Assembly: GCA_030145195.1 (NCBI GenBank)
Contig: JAQYVY010000001.1
Location: forward strand, 124,001 to 188,000
DNA length: 64,000 nucleotides
Reading direction: 5' to 3'
DNA from: Desulfuromonadales bacterium
GTDB taxonomy: Bacteria; Desulfobacterota; Desulfuromonadia; Desulfuromonadales; BM103
The position numbers and the translations under genes are program-made. Shown here in pieces: positions 42,950 through 51,412 of this stretch. The stretch's first letter is position 1. Every line of letters begins with the position of its first letter. The notes under the pieces were generated by a model. It saw only the letters and a list, made by a program, of their open reading frames with translations. It was not told the DNA's origin and ran no database searches.

Positions 42950-43606
42950 ATGATTATCAGCGAACTAAAACCCCTCGAAGAACTCCAACAGGCTCTGGCT
43001 GAATTTGACAAGCTGTTCCTGGTTGGTTGTGCCGCTTGTGCCACGACCTGCAAGTCTGGTGGCGAAGAGGAGATCTTCAAGCTTCAGGAGTGGCTGACTG
43101 AGCAAGAGAAGACTGTCACCGGAAGTGTGGTGATCGACGAGGCTTGTCATATCATGCGCGCGGCCCGTGACTTGCGTCATCACAAGAATGCCGTGCAGGA
43201 AGCGGACGCGATGGTGGTGCTGGCGTGTGGTTCTGGGGTCCAGTCGATTTCCTCCACGATTGAGAAACGTGTGGTCGGCGGCTTGAACTCCATGTTCCTC
43301 GGCAATGTACGCCGCTTCGGCCACTATGAGGAGATGTGCTCGCTCTGCGGCGACTGCATTCTCAACGAAACGGCCGGAATCTGTCCGGTGACTACCTGTG
43401 CCAAGGGCCTGCTCAATGGACCCTGTGGCGGCATGGAGGATGGTCACTGTGAAGCCGACGCTGAGATCGAATGTGCCTGGCGTCTGATCTATGAGCGTTT
43501 GCAGAAGCAGAATCGCCAGGGAGTCTTTGCCCGTCGGGTGCCGCCGAAGAACTGGAGCCGTCGTCGCCAGCCCGGTCGCTATCGTTTGAAAGACGGCGGG
43601 CGATAA
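42950..43606 (+). CDS. metV: MetV-type zinc-binding methylene-THF reductase partner
   Basis: This is the MTHFR C-terminal/MetV family, which pairs with MetF in acetogens and many anaerobes to form methyl-THF with an electron donor other than NADPH. The 218-residue protein has a cysteine-rich start (LVGCAACATTCKSGG) and C-terminal clusters CSLCGDCILNETAGICP, then C-A-K-G and GPCGG. The ATG at 42950 lacks a strong ribosome site. metF follows six bases later. Confidence 0.88.
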   Translation: MIISELKPLEELQQALAEFDKLFLVGCAACATTCKSGGEEEIFKLQEWLTEQEKTVTGSVVIDEACHIMRAARDLRHHKNAVQEADAMVVLACGSGVQSISSTIEKRVVGGLNSMFLGNVRRFGHYEEMCSLCGDCILNETAGICPVTTCAKGLLNGPCGGMEDGHCEADAEIECAWRLIYERLQKQNRQGVFARRVPPKNWSRRRQPGRYRLKDGGR

Positions 43607-43611
43607 TCGGC

Positions 43612-44466
43612 ATGTCACATTTATCGACACAGTTGGCCAGCGGCCAGTTCGTGGTAACGGCAGAAATCGCGCCGCCCAAAGGGACCAATCTGGCTCCGGC
43701 GTTGGCAGAGGCTGCGAAGTTTGAAGGCATCACTGCGGTTAATGTCACTGACAACCAGGGTGCCAATATGCGCTTGTCTTCGTTGGCGCTGGCGGCTCAA
43801 TTGCAGCAGGCGGGAACGGAGACGGTCCTGCAACTGACCTGTCGTGATCGCAACCGCATGGCTTTGCAGTCTGATCTGCTCGGTGCCGCCGCCTTTGGTA
43901 TTGAGAACCTGCTGCTGCTCTCTGGTGATCACAGTAAATTCGGCGATCACCCTGATGCCCGACCGGTCTTTGATCTTGATTCGGTTCAGCTGCTCGATAT
44001 GACCGCCGGTCTGATGGCGGGGTTTGATATGGTCGGCAAGCCCCTCGATGGCGTGCCAAACTTTTTCCCCGGTGCCGCGGTTAATCCGGCAGCGGAGCCC
44101 TTCGAGTTGATGTTCCAGAAGGTGTCAAAAAAGATTGATAGTGGCGCCCGGTTTTTCCAGACCCAGTCGATCTTTGATCGCGACGCTCTGGAGCGCTTCA
44201 TGGCGGCCATGATCCCTTTGAACGTGCCGGTTGTCGCTGGTGTGCTTTTGATTCGCAACGCCAAGATGGCCAGGTTCCTCAATGATAATATTCCGGGAGT
44301 CAAGGTTCCAAAGGTTTTGCTGGATCGGTTTGATCGGGCCGTCGATCCGCTAGCTGAAGGCGTTGCCATCGCTCGCGAAACCGTTGGCTGGGCGAGAGAG
44401 CTGTGCCAGGGAGTGCATCTGATGACGCTCGGGCATGAGGACAAAATACCGGCGATTCTTGCGTGA
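43612..44466 (+). CDS. metF: Methylenetetrahydrofolate reductase MetF
   Basis: MetF reduces methylene-THF to methyl-THF using FAD. The 284-residue TIM-barrel has EIAPPKGTN near the start, VNVTDNQGANMRLSSLALA, the QLTCRDRNRMALQSDLLGA flavin region and GARFFQTQSIFD. Following metV it should work as a MetVF complex. Its product supplies methionine synthesis and, in principle, corrinoid methyl transfer. Confidence 0.93.
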   Translation: MSHLSTQLASGQFVVTAEIAPPKGTNLAPALAEAAKFEGITAVNVTDNQGANMRLSSLALAAQLQQAGTETVLQLTCRDRNRMALQSDLLGAAAFGIENLLLLSGDHSKFGDHPDARPVFDLDSVQLLDMTAGLMAGFDMVGKPLDGVPNFFPGAAVNPAAEPFELMFQKVSKKIDSGARFFQTQSIFDRDALERFMAAMIPLNVPVVAGVLLIRNAKMARFLNDNIPGVKVPKVLLDRFDRAVDPLAEGVAIARETVGWARELCQGVHLMTLGHEDKIPAILA

Positions 44467-44523
44467 ATTTGAATTTAATATGACAAAATGTGATGCAACA
44501 TCATTTATTTAAGGAGAGAGCCA

Positions 44524-45612
44524 TTGAATAAAACCCCTTTGAATCAAGTCCACCGTGAGCTTGGCGCCCGGATGGTCGATTTCGGCGGCTGGGATATGCC
44601 GGTTCAGTACTCCGGTGTGATTGAAGAACATGTGGCTGTGCGCGAGGCCGCAGGCCTGTTTGATGTTTCGCATATGGGTGAAGTTGAAGTGACCGGCTCT
44701 AACGCCCTGGACTTTATTCAACAGCTGACCATCAATGATGCCGCGAAGCTGGTCGACGGTCAGATTCAGTATTCGGCCATGTGCTACCCGGAGGGCGGAG
44801 TGGTCGATGATGTGACCCTTTACCGCTTCAACGCAACCCATTTTCTCTTCTGTGTCAACGCCTCCAATACGGATAAAGATTTTGCCTGGATGCAGCAGGT
44901 CCTGGCCGACTCGGCGATGAACGATGTCACCTTGAACAATCGTAGCGCAGAGTTTGCCCAAATTGCTTTGCAGGGGCCGAAGGCCGTGGCGATCCTTGCC
45001 GGTCTTACGGATGTCGCGCTTGCTGATATTGCTTATTACCATTTTTGCGAGGGTGACGTGGCGGGCGTGCCGATGATTATTTCCCGCACCGGTTATACCG
45101 GCGAAGACGGTTTTGAGCTTTACCTGCCCGCGTCCGCTGCTGTCGAAATCTGGCAACAACTGATGACGGCTGGCATTCCCTACGGCCTGCTGCCGATCGG
45201 CCTGGGTGCTCGCGATACCTTGAGGCTTGAAAAGGGCTACGCCCTCTACGGCCATGAGCTCTCTCGGGAGATTTCGCCGCTGGAAGCCGGACTGGCCTGG
45301 ATCACCAAGCTCGACAAAGATGACTTTGTCGGTAAAGCCGCTTTGGTAGCACAAAAGGCTGGCGGTGTACCGCGTCGGCGGGTTGGCCTGATGATGCAGG
45401 AACGGGGTATCCCACGCGAGGGATACCCACTCTTTGTCGGTGACCGCGAAGTTGGTGTGGTGACCAGCGGCACCATGTCACCAACCCTTAAGGTCGGCGT
45501 TGCTCTGGCGTTGGTGGCACCTGATGTGGCTGGCGCAGATACCGAGCTGCAGGTTGCCATTCGCAATCGCCGTATGTGCGCCAAGGTTGCCCGGCCACCC
45601 TTTGTAAAATAA
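44524..45612 (+). CDS. gcvT: Glycine cleavage system T protein (aminomethyltransferase)
   Basis: GcvT transfers the aminomethyl carbon from lipoyl-GcvH to THF. The TTG start at 44524 follows AAGGAGAGAG. Sequence marks are DFGGWDMPVQYSGVIEEH, the SHMGEVEVTG stretch and RTGYTGEDGFELYLP. Length 362 is typical. No glycine riboswitch is visible in the 57 bases upstream. Confidence 0.95.
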   Translation: MNKTPLNQVHRELGARMVDFGGWDMPVQYSGVIEEHVAVREAAGLFDVSHMGEVEVTGSNALDFIQQLTINDAAKLVDGQIQYSAMCYPEGGVVDDVTLYRFNATHFLFCVNASNTDKDFAWMQQVLADSAMNDVTLNNRSAEFAQIALQGPKAVAILAGLTDVALADIAYYHFCEGDVAGVPMIISRTGYTGEDGFELYLPASAAVEIWQQLMTAGIPYGLLPIGLGARDTLRLEKGYALYGHELSREISPLEAGLAWITKLDKDDFVGKAALVAQKAGGVPRRRVGLMMQERGIPREGYPLFVGDREVGVVTSGTMSPTLKVGVALALVAPDVAGADTELQVAIRNRRMCAKVARPPFVK

Positions 45613-45640
45613 ATATATACGTTTTAGCTTAAATATATCT

Positions 45641-45662
45641 TACCCCTGTTGGTTCAGGGGTA
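45641..45662 (+). other. Intercistronic hairpin between gcvT and gcvH
   Basis: TACCCCTG and CAGGGGTA form a perfect eight-base stem around a six-base loop with no T-run. It may stabilise the mRNA end or set relative expression. Confidence 0.45.
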
Positions 45663-45687
45663 GACACCTAAAGGTAAGGAGGTTGCC

Positions 45688-46074
45688 ATGGATTTTCCGG
45701 AAGAACTCAAGTACACAGAAGAGCATGAATGGGTCATGGTTGAGGCAGACTTGGCCATCGTTGGTATTAGTGATTTTGCACAGGAGGCACTCGGTGATGT
45801 GGTTTTCGCCGAGCTTCCCGAGGTCGGTACGGTCCTTGAGGCGGGCAAAGCCTTTGGTGTTGTGGAATCGGTGAAAGCCGTCTCCGACGTCTATGCACCG
45901 GTCTCCGGTACCGTTGAAGAAATTAATACCGATTTGCTCGATGCTCCCGAGATTATCAACACCTCGCCTTACGAAGACGGCTGGATGATCAAGATCCGTA
46001 TGGCTGATGCCAAAGCTGCGGATAATCTGATGGATGCAGAAGCTTATCAAGCCCATATCGACGAGGAGGGCTGA
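45688..46074 (+). CDS. gcvH: Glycine cleavage system H protein
   Basis: GcvH carries the lipoyl arm between P, T and L proteins. The 128-residue protein has TEEHEWVMVEADLAIVGISDFAQ and the lipoylation site VVESVKAVSDVYAP with its lysine. AAGGAGG precedes the ATG. It ends six bases before gcvPA. Confidence 0.95.
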   Translation: MDFPEELKYTEEHEWVMVEADLAIVGISDFAQEALGDVVFAELPEVGTVLEAGKAFGVVESVKAVSDVYAPVSGTVEEINTDLLDAPEIINTSPYEDGWMIKIRMADAKAADNLMDAEAYQAHIDEEG

Positions 46075-46079
46075 TCGCT

Positions 46080-47429
46080 ATGCGTTATATCCCCCATACC
46101 GCCGGGGACGTGGCCCAGATGCTTGGACGTGTCGGAGTCGATACGCTTGAGCAGCTGTTTGTCGAGGTGCCGGAGGCCGTGCGTCTCAAGCGTCCCCTCG
46201 ACTTGCCTGAACCGGTCAGTGAGATAGAACTGCTGCGTGAGTTCAAGGGCCTGGCTGAGAAGAATGCCACCGTCGAAACTTACAAAAGCTTTCTTGGCGG
46301 CGGTGCTTATCACCACTTTATCCCGGCTGTCATTGATCAATTGATTTCCCGCAGCGAGTTCTATACTGCTTACACGCCGTATCAGCCGGAAATCAGCCAG
46401 GGCACTTTGCAGGCAATCTTCGAATTCCAGACCCTGATCTGTCAGTTGACCGGTATGGATGTGGCCAATGCCTCAATGTACGATGGCGCTTCGGCTTCTG
46501 CTGAGGCGGTACTGATGGCGGTTCGTTTAACCCGGCGGAAGCGAGTGTTGTTGTCGCGGGCGCTCAACCCGCGTTATCGGGCGACGGTCGCCACTTATTG
46601 CAAGTATCTCGGTCTTGAGTTGGTCGAAGTTGCGGTCGGTGACGACGGTCGAACTGACAGTGCTGACCTTGCGGAGAAGCTTGATGATAAGACAGCAGCG
46701 GTGGTTCTTGGTTACCCGAACTATTTCGGAGTGATTGAGGATGTTGCTGCCGCCGCTGAGCTGACTCATCAGCACGGTGCGCGTTTGGTCACAGCGGTGT
46801 CTGAGCCGGTGGCTCTGGGATTACTCAAGTCTCCAGGCGAGTTGGGCGCTGATATTGTTGCCGGTGACGGTCAGAGCTTCGGTTTGCCCCTCTCTTTCGG
46901 TGGGCCGTATCTTGGCTTCTTTGCTGTATTGCAGAAGGACGTGCGGTCGATGCCGGGACGACTGGTCGGCGAAACAACAGATCTGGATGGACAGCGCGGT
47001 TTTGTGCTGACTCTGGCGACTCGGGAGCAGCATATCCGACGCGAGAAGGCGACCTCGAATATCTGCTCTAACCAGGGACTGTGTGCTCTGATGGTCACGA
47101 TCTTCTTGAGCCTGCTCGGGAAACAAGGGCTGCGTGAGATGGCGGAGCAGAATCTTTCGAAAGCCGCTTATGCTCGTCAACAGTTTGCCTCGCTCAAAAA
47201 TTTCAGCATCGCTTTTGCTGGCCCGTCTTTTAACGAGTTCGTCGTTCGTTCCAAGCCGCCTGTCGCAGAGGTGCTGGTCGGTCTTGAGCAGGCTGGTATC
47301 CTCGGAGGTCTCTCGCTTGCTGATGATTATCCGGAGCTGGCGGACTGTTTTCTGGTCTGCGTGACGGAGCAGAACCAACGCGAGGAAATCGATGCGCTGG
47401 TCGCTGCACTACAGGGAGGTGCGGCATGA
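46080..47429 (+). CDS. gcvPA: Glycine dehydrogenase (decarboxylating) subunit 1
   Basis: One half of the split PLP-dependent P protein, here 449 residues. It begins MRYIPHTAGDVAQMLGRVGV and has the FLGGGAYHHFIPAVID stretch and YTPYQPEISQGTLQAIFEFQ. The split form is usual in Gram-positives, archaea and deltaproteobacteria. Its stop overlaps the start of gcvPB by four bases (ATGA). Confidence 0.95.
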   Translation: MRYIPHTAGDVAQMLGRVGVDTLEQLFVEVPEAVRLKRPLDLPEPVSEIELLREFKGLAEKNATVETYKSFLGGGAYHHFIPAVIDQLISRSEFYTAYTPYQPEISQGTLQAIFEFQTLICQLTGMDVANASMYDGASASAEAVLMAVRLTRRKRVLLSRALNPRYRATVATYCKYLGLELVEVAVGDDGRTDSADLAEKLDDKTAAVVLGYPNYFGVIEDVAAAAELTHQHGARLVTAVSEPVALGLLKSPGELGADIVAGDGQSFGLPLSFGGPYLGFFAVLQKDVRSMPGRLVGETTDLDGQRGFVLTLATREQHIRREKATSNICSNQGLCALMVTIFLSLLGKQGLREMAEQNLSKAAYARQQFASLKNFSIAFAGPSFNEFVVRSKPPVAEVLVGLEQAGILGGLSLADDYPELADCFLVCVTEQNQREEIDALVAALQGGAA

Positions 47430-48886
47430 CGATCATTGGTACCAGTGGACTTGTCTTGAACGAAAAACTGCTTTTTGAACACTCTGCTCCTGGCCGCAAG
47501 GGCTACAGCCTGCCGAAACTGGATGTTCCGAAAACAGAACTTGCGGCCGAGCTCTGCCGTGAAGAAATCAGTGGCTTTCCGGAGTTGTCCGAGGTTGATG
47601 TGGTACGGCATTTTACCCGGCTGTCAACCTGGAACTATGGTGTTGATTCCGGATTTTACCCGCTCGGTAGCTGTACCATGAAGTACAATCCCAAGGTCAA
47701 TGAGGTGGTAGCTCGGCTGCCAGGTCTGGCTGATATTCACCCGGCGACTCCGGCGCACCTGACTCAGGGGATGCTGGGATTGATGTACCGACTTCAGGAG
47801 TCGTTGGCAGAAATCTCTGGTTTTGCCAAGGTCACTTTGCAGCCAGCTGCCGGGGCTCAGGGTGAAATGACGGGTATGTTGGTGATTCGTGCCTGGCATG
47901 AGGCTCGTGGCAGCAAGCGCACCAAAGTGCTTATTCCTGCTACCGCACATGGCACCAACCCGGCGTCGGCAGCCTTGGCTGGCTATGATGTTGTGCCAAT
48001 TTCTTCTGATGGGGTGCTGACCCTGGAAGAAGTTGAAGCACACATGAATGATGACGTTGCTGCACTGATGGTCACCAATCCGAATACCCTCGGGCTGTTT
48101 GAGACCAACATCGAGGCGATCTGTAAACTGGTTCATGAGCGTGGCGGACTGGTTTACTGTGATGGCGCCAATCTCAATGCGTTGATGGGGATTGCCCGAC
48201 CTGGTGACATGGGCCTCGACGTGATGCACTTCAATCTGCACAAGACCTTTTCTACCCCCCATGGCGGCGGTGGCCCGGGCTCTGGTCCGGTCGGTGTGAC
48301 GGCAGCGTTGGCTCCTTATCTCCCCGGCCCAGGTGTGGAGTGTGATGGTAAGAGTTACCGTCTTGAATCAGTCAATGAGAGTTCCATCGGCCGCATGATG
48401 GCATTTCATGGCAATGTCGGCATCATGGTGCGAGCCTACGCTTATATTCGTAGTATGGGGCCGACAGGCTTAAAGCACGCGACCGAGATGGCAGTACTTA
48501 ACGCCAATTATGTTCGAGCGAGACTGGAAGGGGTGTACGACCTCCCTTACAAAAATCGCTCGCTGCATGAGGTGGTCTTTTCTGACAAAGATCTTGAGGG
48601 TGGCTGCCATACTCTGGATTTGGCCAAGCGTCTGATTGATTACGGTTATCATCCGCCGACGATTTATTTCCCTCTGGTGGTTAAGGGGGCGATTATGATC
48701 GAACCAACCGAAACGGAAAGTCAGGAAGTTCTGGATGAATTCTGTGATGCGATGATCGCCATTGCTGGTGAGGCCCGCGACAACCCGGAGCTATTGCATG
48801 ATGCCCCGATTCGTTCCAAGGTCAGAAGGCTTGATGAGACTGCTGCGGCGCGCAAACCGAAGCTCAAATGGGAAGAGGTCGGGTAG
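47426..48886 (+). CDS. gcvPB: Glycine dehydrogenase (decarboxylating) subunit 2
   Basis: The PLP-bearing half of the P protein. NLHKTFSTPHGGGGPGSGPV holds the PLP lysine, and YPLGSCTMKYNPK is a conserved block. Length 486 is typical. It ends the one-carbon series, before a terminator at 48924. A dihydrolipoamide dehydrogenase (L protein) gene is not in this window. Confidence 0.95.
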   Translation: MTIIGTSGLVLNEKLLFEHSAPGRKGYSLPKLDVPKTELAAELCREEISGFPELSEVDVVRHFTRLSTWNYGVDSGFYPLGSCTMKYNPKVNEVVARLPGLADIHPATPAHLTQGMLGLMYRLQESLAEISGFAKVTLQPAAGAQGEMTGMLVIRAWHEARGSKRTKVLIPATAHGTNPASAALAGYDVVPISSDGVLTLEEVEAHMNDDVAALMVTNPNTLGLFETNIEAICKLVHERGGLVYCDGANLNALMGIARPGDMGLDVMHFNLHKTFSTPHGGGGPGSGPVGVTAALAPYLPGPGVECDGKSYRLESVNESSIGRMMAFHGNVGIMVRAYAYIRSMGPTGLKHATEMAVLNANYVRARLEGVYDLPYKNRSLHEVVFSDKDLEGGCHTLDLAKRLIDYGYHPPTIYFPLVVKGAIMIEPTETESQEVLDEFCDAMIAIAGEARDNPELLHDAPIRSKVRRLDETAAARKPKLKWEEVG

Positions 48887-48923
48887 CAGGAGACACGTGG
48901 TACGAAGTCGCAACGGCAAAAGG

Positions 48924-48964
48924 GAACGGGACGATCTGTTAAAGATTGTCCCGTTCTTTTTTTC
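48924..48964 (+). terminator. Intrinsic terminator after gcvPB
   Basis: GAACGGGACGATCT pairs with AGATTGTCCCGTTC and is followed by TTTTTTTT. Confidence 0.92.
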
Positions 48965-48979
48965 GGCAGGTTCTAACAG

Positions 48980-49900
48980 TTAATAAATATCCCCAGGACG
49001 CCTTCTGGTGCGTCGGATGCGTTTGTCGGCGCGGTACTGGAAAAAGGCCATGATTTTTAAATCCTGATTAGGATAAGCCTTGGGCAGCGGTCCATAGGTA
49101 GCGCCCTTTCGAACCGCGCGCACGGCCTCTTCATCGAGGGCACGGAAACCGGAACTTTCCAGAACCTGCACATCCTCAATCTCCCCCTGGAGACTAATTG
49201 TAATACGCAACAGGCAGGTCCCCTCGCGCCCCCGTTCCGCTTCTGCCGCCGGGTAGTTCCAGACGCCGTAGATATTGTCGCGGAACCGGCGCATAAAAGA
49301 GATCAGCAGGTCCTGCTCGGTGTCCATCCAGACGGTGTCGTCCTTGCTAATATCCTCACGGTATTTATGTCGCCAGTCGCTTTCGATCTGGGCCAGGGTG
49401 TTCTGTGAGATCTGTGTGAGACTCTTCAGGTCTGGCACATTCGGTGTGATTGCTGGCTTCTGCTCCGGTTTCTGTAACCACCCGTCCGGTGTGGTCGGCC
49501 TGGTTGACTCAGACGCGCTTTTCTCCGCAGGTTGTTGCTTGGCCCTTGGTTCGGCTGGTGATGGCGGCGGTGTCTGCTGCGTCGGTTTTTGCGCACGCAC
49601 CGACTGCTGTCGATCTTCTATGTCCTTGCCCTCAGGTGCCCGCTCTTTTTCGACCACCTGGCTTTGCTCCGCTAGCCTCTTGGCTGGCTTCTCGCGTGGC
49701 TTTACCAACTCTTTGCGTATTGGCAGGTCAAGTTCGCGATCACGGGGCTGTGGGGGACGAACCTCAACATACACAGGTTCCGGCACTGCTGGTTGCGGGA
49801 ACAGCCGATCTTTCGGGGTTAACAACAGCAGCAGGTGTAACAGCAGCGACAGCAGAATAAACCCGATAATGGTACGATTTTGACGTTTCTCAGAAGTCAT
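48980..49900 (-). CDS. TonB-like energy transducer
   Basis: One N-terminal helix (about 10-28), a proline/charged periplasmic spacer (about 35-150) and a C-terminal TonB domain (about 210-290) with YPAAEAERGREGTCLLRI and VLESSGFRALDEEAVRAVR give the usual TonB layout. It would pass proton-motive energy to outer-membrane receptors. No exbB/exbD genes or receptor are adjacent. Confidence 0.85.
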   Translation of the reverse strand: MTSEKRQNRTIIGFILLSLLLHLLLLLTPKDRLFPQPAVPEPVYVEVRPPQPRDRELDLPIRKELVKPREKPAKRLAEQSQVVEKERAPEGKDIEDRQQSVRAQKPTQQTPPPSPAEPRAKQQPAEKSASESTRPTTPDGWLQKPEQKPAITPNVPDLKSLTQISQNTLAQIESDWRHKYREDISKDDTVWMDTEQDLLISFMRRFRDNIYGVWNYPAAEAERGREGTCLLRITISLQGEIEDVQVLESSGFRALDEEAVRAVRKGATYGPLPKAYPNQDLKIMAFFQYRADKRIRRTRRRPGDIY

Positions 49901-49998
49901 GGGTCACTTAATTATTTTAAACGAGTATTATAAAGCATAGTTATTGTCACCGCTACTATTGAATGTCCCTGTGGCCATTGCCTGGTTGTGGGAAAAAG

Positions 49999-50027
49999 TT
50001 GACGATTACAGGGGCTTCCGGTATATT
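49999..50027 (+). promoter_or_regulatory. Sigma-70-type promoter for pta
   Basis: TTGACG (49999-50004), 17 bases, TATATT (50022-50027), about 38 bases before the pta ATG. Confidence 0.65.
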
Positions 50028-50065
50028 CTTTTTTTAAATAAAACCCTGTTTGAGGAGGAAGATCT

Positions 50066-51067
50066 ATGCATCTCGTTGATCAAATCAAGGCTAAAGCCCG
50101 TACCAATATCCAAACGGTTGTTTTGCCTGAAAGTTATGATGACCGTATGATTCAGGCTGCCGAAATGATTACCAAGGATAATCTGGCCCAAGTTGTGCTG
50201 CTGGGTGATCCGTCCGTTCTTGAAGCGAAAGCCCAGGAAATGGGAGTCTCTTTGAGTGGTGTTGAGCTGATTGATCCGAAACAGGCTGCGCAGTTGGATT
50301 CTTATGTTGTTGAGCTCGTGAAGTTGCGTGAAAAAAAAGGTCTGACCGCCGAGCAAGCGCGTGAAACTCTGATCGGTGATGATAACCTCTTCTTTGGCTC
50401 AATGATGGTTCGCAAAGGTGATGCTGGCGGCATGGTGGCCGGTGCGTTTAACACCACTGGCGATGTTTTGCGCGCTGCCTTTCAGGTTGTTGGTACTGCG
50501 CCAGGAATGAATACTGTCTCGTCGGTGTTCCTGATGGTGACCAAAAACCCCGATTTTGGTGAAAATGGCGTCATCTGTTTTGCTGACTGCGCCGTCAACC
50601 CTAATCCCAACGCTCAAGCTCTGGCTGAAATTGCGATTTCGACTGCCAGTAGTTGCAAAAGTTTTCTCGGTGTTGATGCGCGCGTTGCCATGCTCTCTTT
50701 TTCGACGAAAGGCAGCGCTAGTCATGAGAATTGCGACAAGGTGTTGGATGCTCTGGCGATTGCCCGTCAACTTGATCCCAACCTGCAGATTGATGGTGAG
50801 TTGCAGGTTGATGCGGCCCTGCTGCCCAAGGTTGGTGAGAAGAAGGCTCCTGGCTCTGCCGTCGCAGGCAAGGCCAATACTTTGATTTTCCCCACTCTTG
50901 ATGCCGGGAATATCGGCTACAAACTGGTCGAGCGGGTTGCTGGTGCAGAAGCGGTTGGCCCGATTATTCAAGGTTTGGCCAAGCCGGTTAATGATCTGTC
51001 GCGTGGTTGTTCGGTCGAAGATATTGTCGCTGTTTCGGCGATCACTGCCGTGCAGGCGCAAGGTTAG
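50066..51067 (+). CDS. pta: Phosphate acetyltransferase
   Basis: Pta converts acetyl-CoA and phosphate to acetyl phosphate. The 333-residue short form lacks the N-terminal regulatory domain of E. coli Pta. Marks include VVLPESYDDRMIQAAEMI, the DAGGMVAGAFNTTGDVLRAA stretch and GKANTLIFPTLDAGNIGYK. GAGGAGGAAG precedes the ATG. Acetate kinase lies convergently downstream, not in the same operon. Confidence 0.94.
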   Translation: MHLVDQIKAKARTNIQTVVLPESYDDRMIQAAEMITKDNLAQVVLLGDPSVLEAKAQEMGVSLSGVELIDPKQAAQLDSYVVELVKLREKKGLTAEQARETLIGDDNLFFGSMMVRKGDAGGMVAGAFNTTGDVLRAAFQVVGTAPGMNTVSSVFLMVTKNPDFGENGVICFADCAVNPNPNAQALAEIAISTASSCKSFLGVDARVAMLSFSTKGSASHENCDKVLDALAIARQLDPNLQIDGELQVDAALLPKVGEKKAPGSAVAGKANTLIFPTLDAGNIGYKLVERVAGAEAVGPIIQGLAKPVNDLSRGCSVEDIVAVSAITAVQAQG

Positions 51068-51124
51068 GACCGTTCTGAGTGCTGGGCGATAAGTTAAAAG
51101 CTTAAATCGAATCTGAATAACGAA

Positions 51125-51294
51125 CCTAGCAGCTTGTCGCACTATCAGGGCTGAAGCGAAAATTTGAATGTTTGAGACCAGATTTTAGCTTCTTTGAGAG
51201 TAATAGCCATAGCTATTGGTCGAAAAGGAGCTGAGAAATGGGCCCAAAAGGCGAATCTGCAGCCAGTTCATTGATAGTCCGACAGGTTGCTAGG
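51125..51294. repeat. Copy 2 of the ~165 bp repeat with terminal inverted repeats
   Basis: The ends CCTAGCAGCTTGTCG (51125-51139) and CGACAGGTTGCTAGG (51280-51294) are complements at 13 of 15 positions. The interior aligns with 6210-6371. The ends here differ from those of copy 1, but each copy's two ends still match each other. It lies between the convergent pta and ackA genes. Confidence 0.8.
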
Positions 51295-51366
51295 AAGGCT
51301 AGGAGTAAACTCCTGGCTTTTCTGGAATAAAACAAAAAGGGCCGGTGAATTTCACCGACCCTTTAT
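51295..51366. terminator. Terminator region between pta and ackA
   Basis: Two hairpins lie here: CTAGGAGT-AA-ACTCCTGG followed by CTTTTCT (about 51299-51323), and AAAGGGCCGGTGAATTTCAC then CGACCCTTT followed by ATT (51335-51366). The second could serve both strands. Confidence 0.7.
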
Positions 51367-51412
51367 TCGTTTTCAGTGCTCATCGCTTAGCACTGTTCCA
51401 ACGCAAGCTTGC

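Noticed and set aside
44467-44523. Glycine riboswitch before gcvT
   Set aside because: The gap is 57 bases, too short for the tandem aptamer, and no conserved core is seen.
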